Positions 14,168-16,169 of a stretch of 16,169 nt of DNA are shown piece after piece. Origin of the DNA: JAULUH01 sp032111745 (GTDB taxonomy: Bacteria; Chloroflexota; Anaerolineae; JAAEKA01). The DNA lies in assembly GCA_032111745.1 (NCBI GenBank), contig JAULUH010000177.1, forward strand, positions 1 through 16,169, read 5' to 3'. The notes under the pieces were generated by a model. That model saw nothing but the letters and a program-made list of their open reading frames with translations, did not search any database and was not told where the DNA came from. Each line of letters opens with the position of its first letter. Position 1 is the first letter of the stretch. The position numbers and the translations under genes were made by a program.

Positions 14168-15514
14168 TCAGCCCGGCGGAAAGCCGGGAAACGACGGGAA
14201 CCTCCCTCGACGTTGCTTGCCGGAAGCCGCGAACTGCTTCATGACCCGCTGAATCTGCTTGAACTGCGATAGCAGTTCGTTGACGTCCTGTACCGTGGTG
14301 CCAGAGCCGCGAGCAATGCGACGCTTGCGGCTGGCGTTGATGATGTCCGGATGGCGGCGCTCCTCGCGGGTCATGGAGCTAATAATCGCCTCCAACTGCT
14401 TCACCTGCTTGTCGGTAACCTCGGGGGCCATGTCCTTGCTCATCTTGCCGAACCCGGGGATCATGTCCATCAGCTGGCCCAGAGGGCCCATTTTGCGCAC
14501 CTGACGCATCTGGTCCAGGAAATCCTCCAGGTCGAACTCCCCCTTCATCAGGCGTTTGGCTGTGGACCGCGTCTTCTCCTCGTCCATGGTAGCCTGGGCG
14601 CGCTCGATGAGGGAGAGCATATCACCCATGCCCAAGATCCGGCTGGCCATGCGGTCAGGATGGAAGACCTCCAGCGCGTCGGTCTTCTCGCCAACTCCCA
14701 GGTATTTGATCGGCACGTTGGTGACCTGGCGCATGGAGATGGCAGCACCGCCGCGGGCGTCGCCGTCGACCTTGGTGAGGATCAGCCCGGTCAGGCCGAT
14801 GCGCTCGTGGAAGGTCTGCGCCACGTTAACGGCCTGCTGGCCGGTCATAGAATCGGCTACCAGCAGGACCTCCTGGGGCTTGGTGCGCTCCTTGATGCGC
14901 TCCAGCTCCTGCATCATGTCGTCGTTGATCTGCAGGCGGCCGGCGGTATCGAGGATTACCACCGTGTAAGCCGCTTCCTTGGCCCGGCGCACGGCGTCGA
15001 TGCAAATCTGCGGCGGCGGGACCTTGTCGCTATCGCTATGCACCGGGATGTCCAACTGCTTACCCAACACCTCCAGTTGGTGAATCGCCGCCGGGCGATA
15101 GGTATCCGCAGCTACCAGCAATGGCCTCTGGCCGGCCTTGCGCAAGGTCAGGGCCAGCTTGGCCGCAGTCGTCGTCTTGCCCGAGCCCTGCAGGCCCACC
15201 AGCATGACCACGTGAGGGGTGGGTCCGGAAAGGTCCAGGCGCGCGGGCTCGCCCAGGATGTGGATCAGCTCCTCATTGACGATCTTCACCACCTGCTGGG
15301 CGGGGGTCAGGCTACGCATGACCTCCGCTCCGATCGCCCGCTCCTTGACGCGCTCGACAAAGTCCTTGACGACCTTGTAGTTGACGTCGGCCTCCAACAG
15401 GGCCAGGCGCACCTCGCGCATGGCCTTGTTGACATCCTCCTCGGTCAGCTTGCCCCGGCTAGACAGGTTGTCAAAGACTGCTTGCAGCTTTTCGGTCAGA
15501 GACTCGAACATCAT
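14168..15514 (-). CDS. ffh: Signal recognition particle GTPase Ffh (SRP54)
   Basis: A 448-residue cytosolic GTPase that binds SRP RNA and signal peptides of nascent membrane proteins and docks with FtsY. Order: helical N domain (1-95), G domain with P-loop GLQGSGKTTT (107-116), DTYRPAA (137-143), DTAGR (189-193), TKVD (247-250) and GVGEK (273-277); then the Met-rich M domain (about 300-430) with a finger loop around MGPLGQLMDMIPGFGKM and the RNA-binding RKRRIARGSGTTVQDVN (396-412). The tail is short, with a Pro/Gly/Phe-rich end. Two adjacent ATGs (15514, 15511) are possible starts with AAGGCGAGG directly upstream. It has its own promoter and terminator. Confidence 0.97.
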   Translation of the reverse strand: MMFESLTEKLQAVFDNLSSRGKLTEEDVNKAMREVRLALLEADVNYKVVKDFVERVKERAIGAEVMRSLTPAQQVVKIVNEELIHILGEPARLDLSGPTPHVVMLVGLQGSGKTTTAAKLALTLRKAGQRPLLVAADTYRPAAIHQLEVLGKQLDIPVHSDSDKVPPPQICIDAVRRAKEAAYTVVILDTAGRLQINDDMMQELERIKERTKPQEVLLVADSMTGQQAVNVAQTFHERIGLTGLILTKVDGDARGGAAISMRQVTNVPIKYLGVGEKTDALEVFHPDRMASRILGMGDMLSLIERAQATMDEEKTRSTAKRLMKGEFDLEDFLDQMRQVRKMGPLGQLMDMIPGFGKMSKDMAPEVTDKQVKQLEAIISSMTREERRHPDIINASRKRRIARGSGTTVQDVNELLSQFKQIQRVMKQFAASGKQRRGRFPSFPGFPPG

Positions 15515-15552
15515 CCTCGCCTTGGGTCTTCAGGTGGCTCAATCGCGCCTGC

Positions 15553-15581
15553 ATTCTACGTTCGGCAACCCGATTCGTCAA
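15553..15581 (-). promoter_or_regulatory. SigA-type promoter of ffh
   Basis: On the minus strand TTGACG (15581-15576), a 17-bp spacer and TAGAAT (15558-15553). The predicted start is near 15546, giving a leader of about 32 nt before the ffh ATG. Confidence 0.78.
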
Positions 15582-15597
15582 GTTAGCCTGCTCCTGT

Positions 15598-15626
15598 TTG
15601 CCTTGACCGGCCGGCTGTGCTATAAC
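15598..15626 (+). promoter_or_regulatory. Promoter candidate for the CBM48 gene
   Basis: TTGCCT (15598-15603), a 17-bp spacer and TATAAC (15621-15626), with TGC directly before the -10 (extended -10). It lies about 45 bp before the ATG at 15672 and back to back with the ffh promoter. Confidence 0.55.
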
Positions 15627-15671
15627 CTAGCGATGCCGTCGACAGCGGCAACGCTTCATGGATGATAGGTC

Positions 15672-15971
15672 ATGCTAACCAAAATCCCCTCCCCTAACCA
15701 TAACAAAGTGTACGTCACCTTCGAATTCCCGGCAGCATCGTGGGTCAGCGCCGTGCACCTGGCTGGAGACTTCAACCAGTGGGATGAACGCGACATCCCC
15801 ATGAACGTCGTGAACAGCAGGCAGGTATGGCAGGTCAGGTTGGAGCTGGATCGCGGCGCCCAGTACCAGTTCCGGTACCTGGTCAACCAGGAAGTCTGGC
15901 ACAACGATTGGCACGCCGACGGCTACGTGCCCAACATCCATGGCAGCGATAACTCGATGGTAATCACCTGA
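15672..15971 (+). CDS. Single-domain CBM48 / isoamylase early-set glycogen-binding protein
   Basis: A 99-residue protein made of a single E-set (immunoglobulin-like) domain of the type found at the N-terminus of isoamylases and branching enzymes and in AMPK beta. The segment VHLAGDFNQWDERDIPM (28-44) is the CBM48 signature; QYQFRYLVNQEVWHND (64-79) and the closing GSDNSMVIT strand complete the fold. Trp37 and Trp76 are candidate glucan-binding residues. No catalytic domain follows, so it probably binds glycogen or acts as a regulatory or adaptor subunit. The start is forced by an in-frame TAG at 15666; the Shine-Dalgarno is weak. It stands alone, divergent from ffh. Confidence 0.82.
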   Translation: MLTKIPSPNHNKVYVTFEFPAASWVSAVHLAGDFNQWDERDIPMNVVNSRQVWQVRLELDRGAQYQFRYLVNQEVWHNDWHADGYVPNIHGSDNSMVIT

Positions 15972-16017
15972 GTCGAGTCCTGGGGCGCATGAGATCTGCG
16001 GCTGGCTTGGTGGGGGC

Positions 16018-16169
16018 TTAGCGGGTTACCGGCGCGCCCGGTATGAACACCTGGTGGGACAGGGCAGCCTGGCCGAGGCTGTGGAACACATCGTTTTGGG
16101 TGGCTCCAATCCAGGCGCTCCAGACCATGTGGACGCGCCCGTCCTTCTGGGCGGCCACGGCCGCGGTCT
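16018..16169 (-). CDS. C-terminal fragment of an unidentified, possibly BNR-like protein (partial)
   Basis: An open minus-strand frame enters from the right edge and stops with TAA at 16020-16018, giving 49 residues. The segment DGRVHMVWSAWIGATQNDVFHS resembles one blade of BNR/sialidase-type beta-propeller repeats, but one repeat is too little to be sure. Strong third-position GC preference supports coding. It converges with the CBM48 gene, leaving a 46-bp gap without an obvious terminator. The rest of the gene is outside the window. Confidence 0.5.
   Translation of the reverse strand, partial: TAAVAAQKDGRVHMVWSAWIGATQNDVFHSLGQAALSHQVFIPGAPVTR

Noticed and set aside
14351..15586. 411-residue open frame on the plus strand
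   Set aside because: Antisense shadow of ffh; no recognisable motifs.
15632..15664. Ten-codon upstream reading frame before the CBM48 gene
   Set aside because: It has no ribosome-binding site, overlaps the expected transcription start, and shows no regulatory feature.

Overview
This 16.2 kb window is high-GC bacterial DNA, densely coding, with intergenic gaps mostly under 170 bp. The gene set (seven-subunit-type Complex I genes, a two-subunit glycine decarboxylase, an archaeal-type bifunctional FBP aldolase/phosphatase, Ffh, and a small stand-alone CBM48 protein) and the style of the intergenic repeats suggest a Chloroflexota (Anaerolineae-like) bacterium. That placement is inference, not proof. 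No integrase, transposase, CRISPR array or rRNA/tRNA gene was recognised.

Layout, left to right. (1) Positions 1-7427, minus strand: the start of a nuo operon read right to left, nuoA - nuoB - nuoCD (fused) - nuoEF (fused) - nuoG (cut by the left edge). It is driven by a near-consensus SigA promoter at 7521-7549. Together these encode most of the hydrophilic arm of Complex I: NADH oxidation (EF), electron wiring (G, B) and part of the quinone site (CD, B). The membrane-arm genes would lie beyond the left edge. (2) 7428-7869: a divergent intergenic region holding two back-to-back promoters that share the TGATAGAAT -10 block, plus a GC-rich palindrome and TTCGTG repeats. (3) 7870-8973, plus strand: a class V FBP aldolase/phosphatase for gluconeogenesis, ending in a convergent region with a perfect 13-bp hairpin. 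(4) 9063-13476, minus strand: gcvT - gcvH - gcvPA - gcvPB, the glycine cleavage system with tight TGATG junctions. Its leader carries an extended -10 promoter and a 12-bp terminator-like hairpin directly before the gcvT ribosome-binding site. (5) 13642-14070: a conserved hypothetical gene. (6) 14168-15514: ffh with its own promoter and an intrinsic terminator. (7) 15672-15971, plus strand: a single-domain glycogen-binding (CBM48) protein. (8) 16018-16169, minus strand: the C-terminus of an unidentified, perhaps BNR-like, protein.

Functionally the region is core metabolism: respiration (nuo), gluconeogenesis (fbp), one-carbon/glycine catabolism (gcv), which yields NADH that Complex I can oxidise, and membrane-protein targeting (ffh). 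The most distinctive points are the double subunit fusion in the nuo operon, the bacterial FBPA/P, and the candidate attenuator in front of gcvT, which lacks any glycine-riboswitch consensus I could recognise. I did not find a clearly new multi-gene system.
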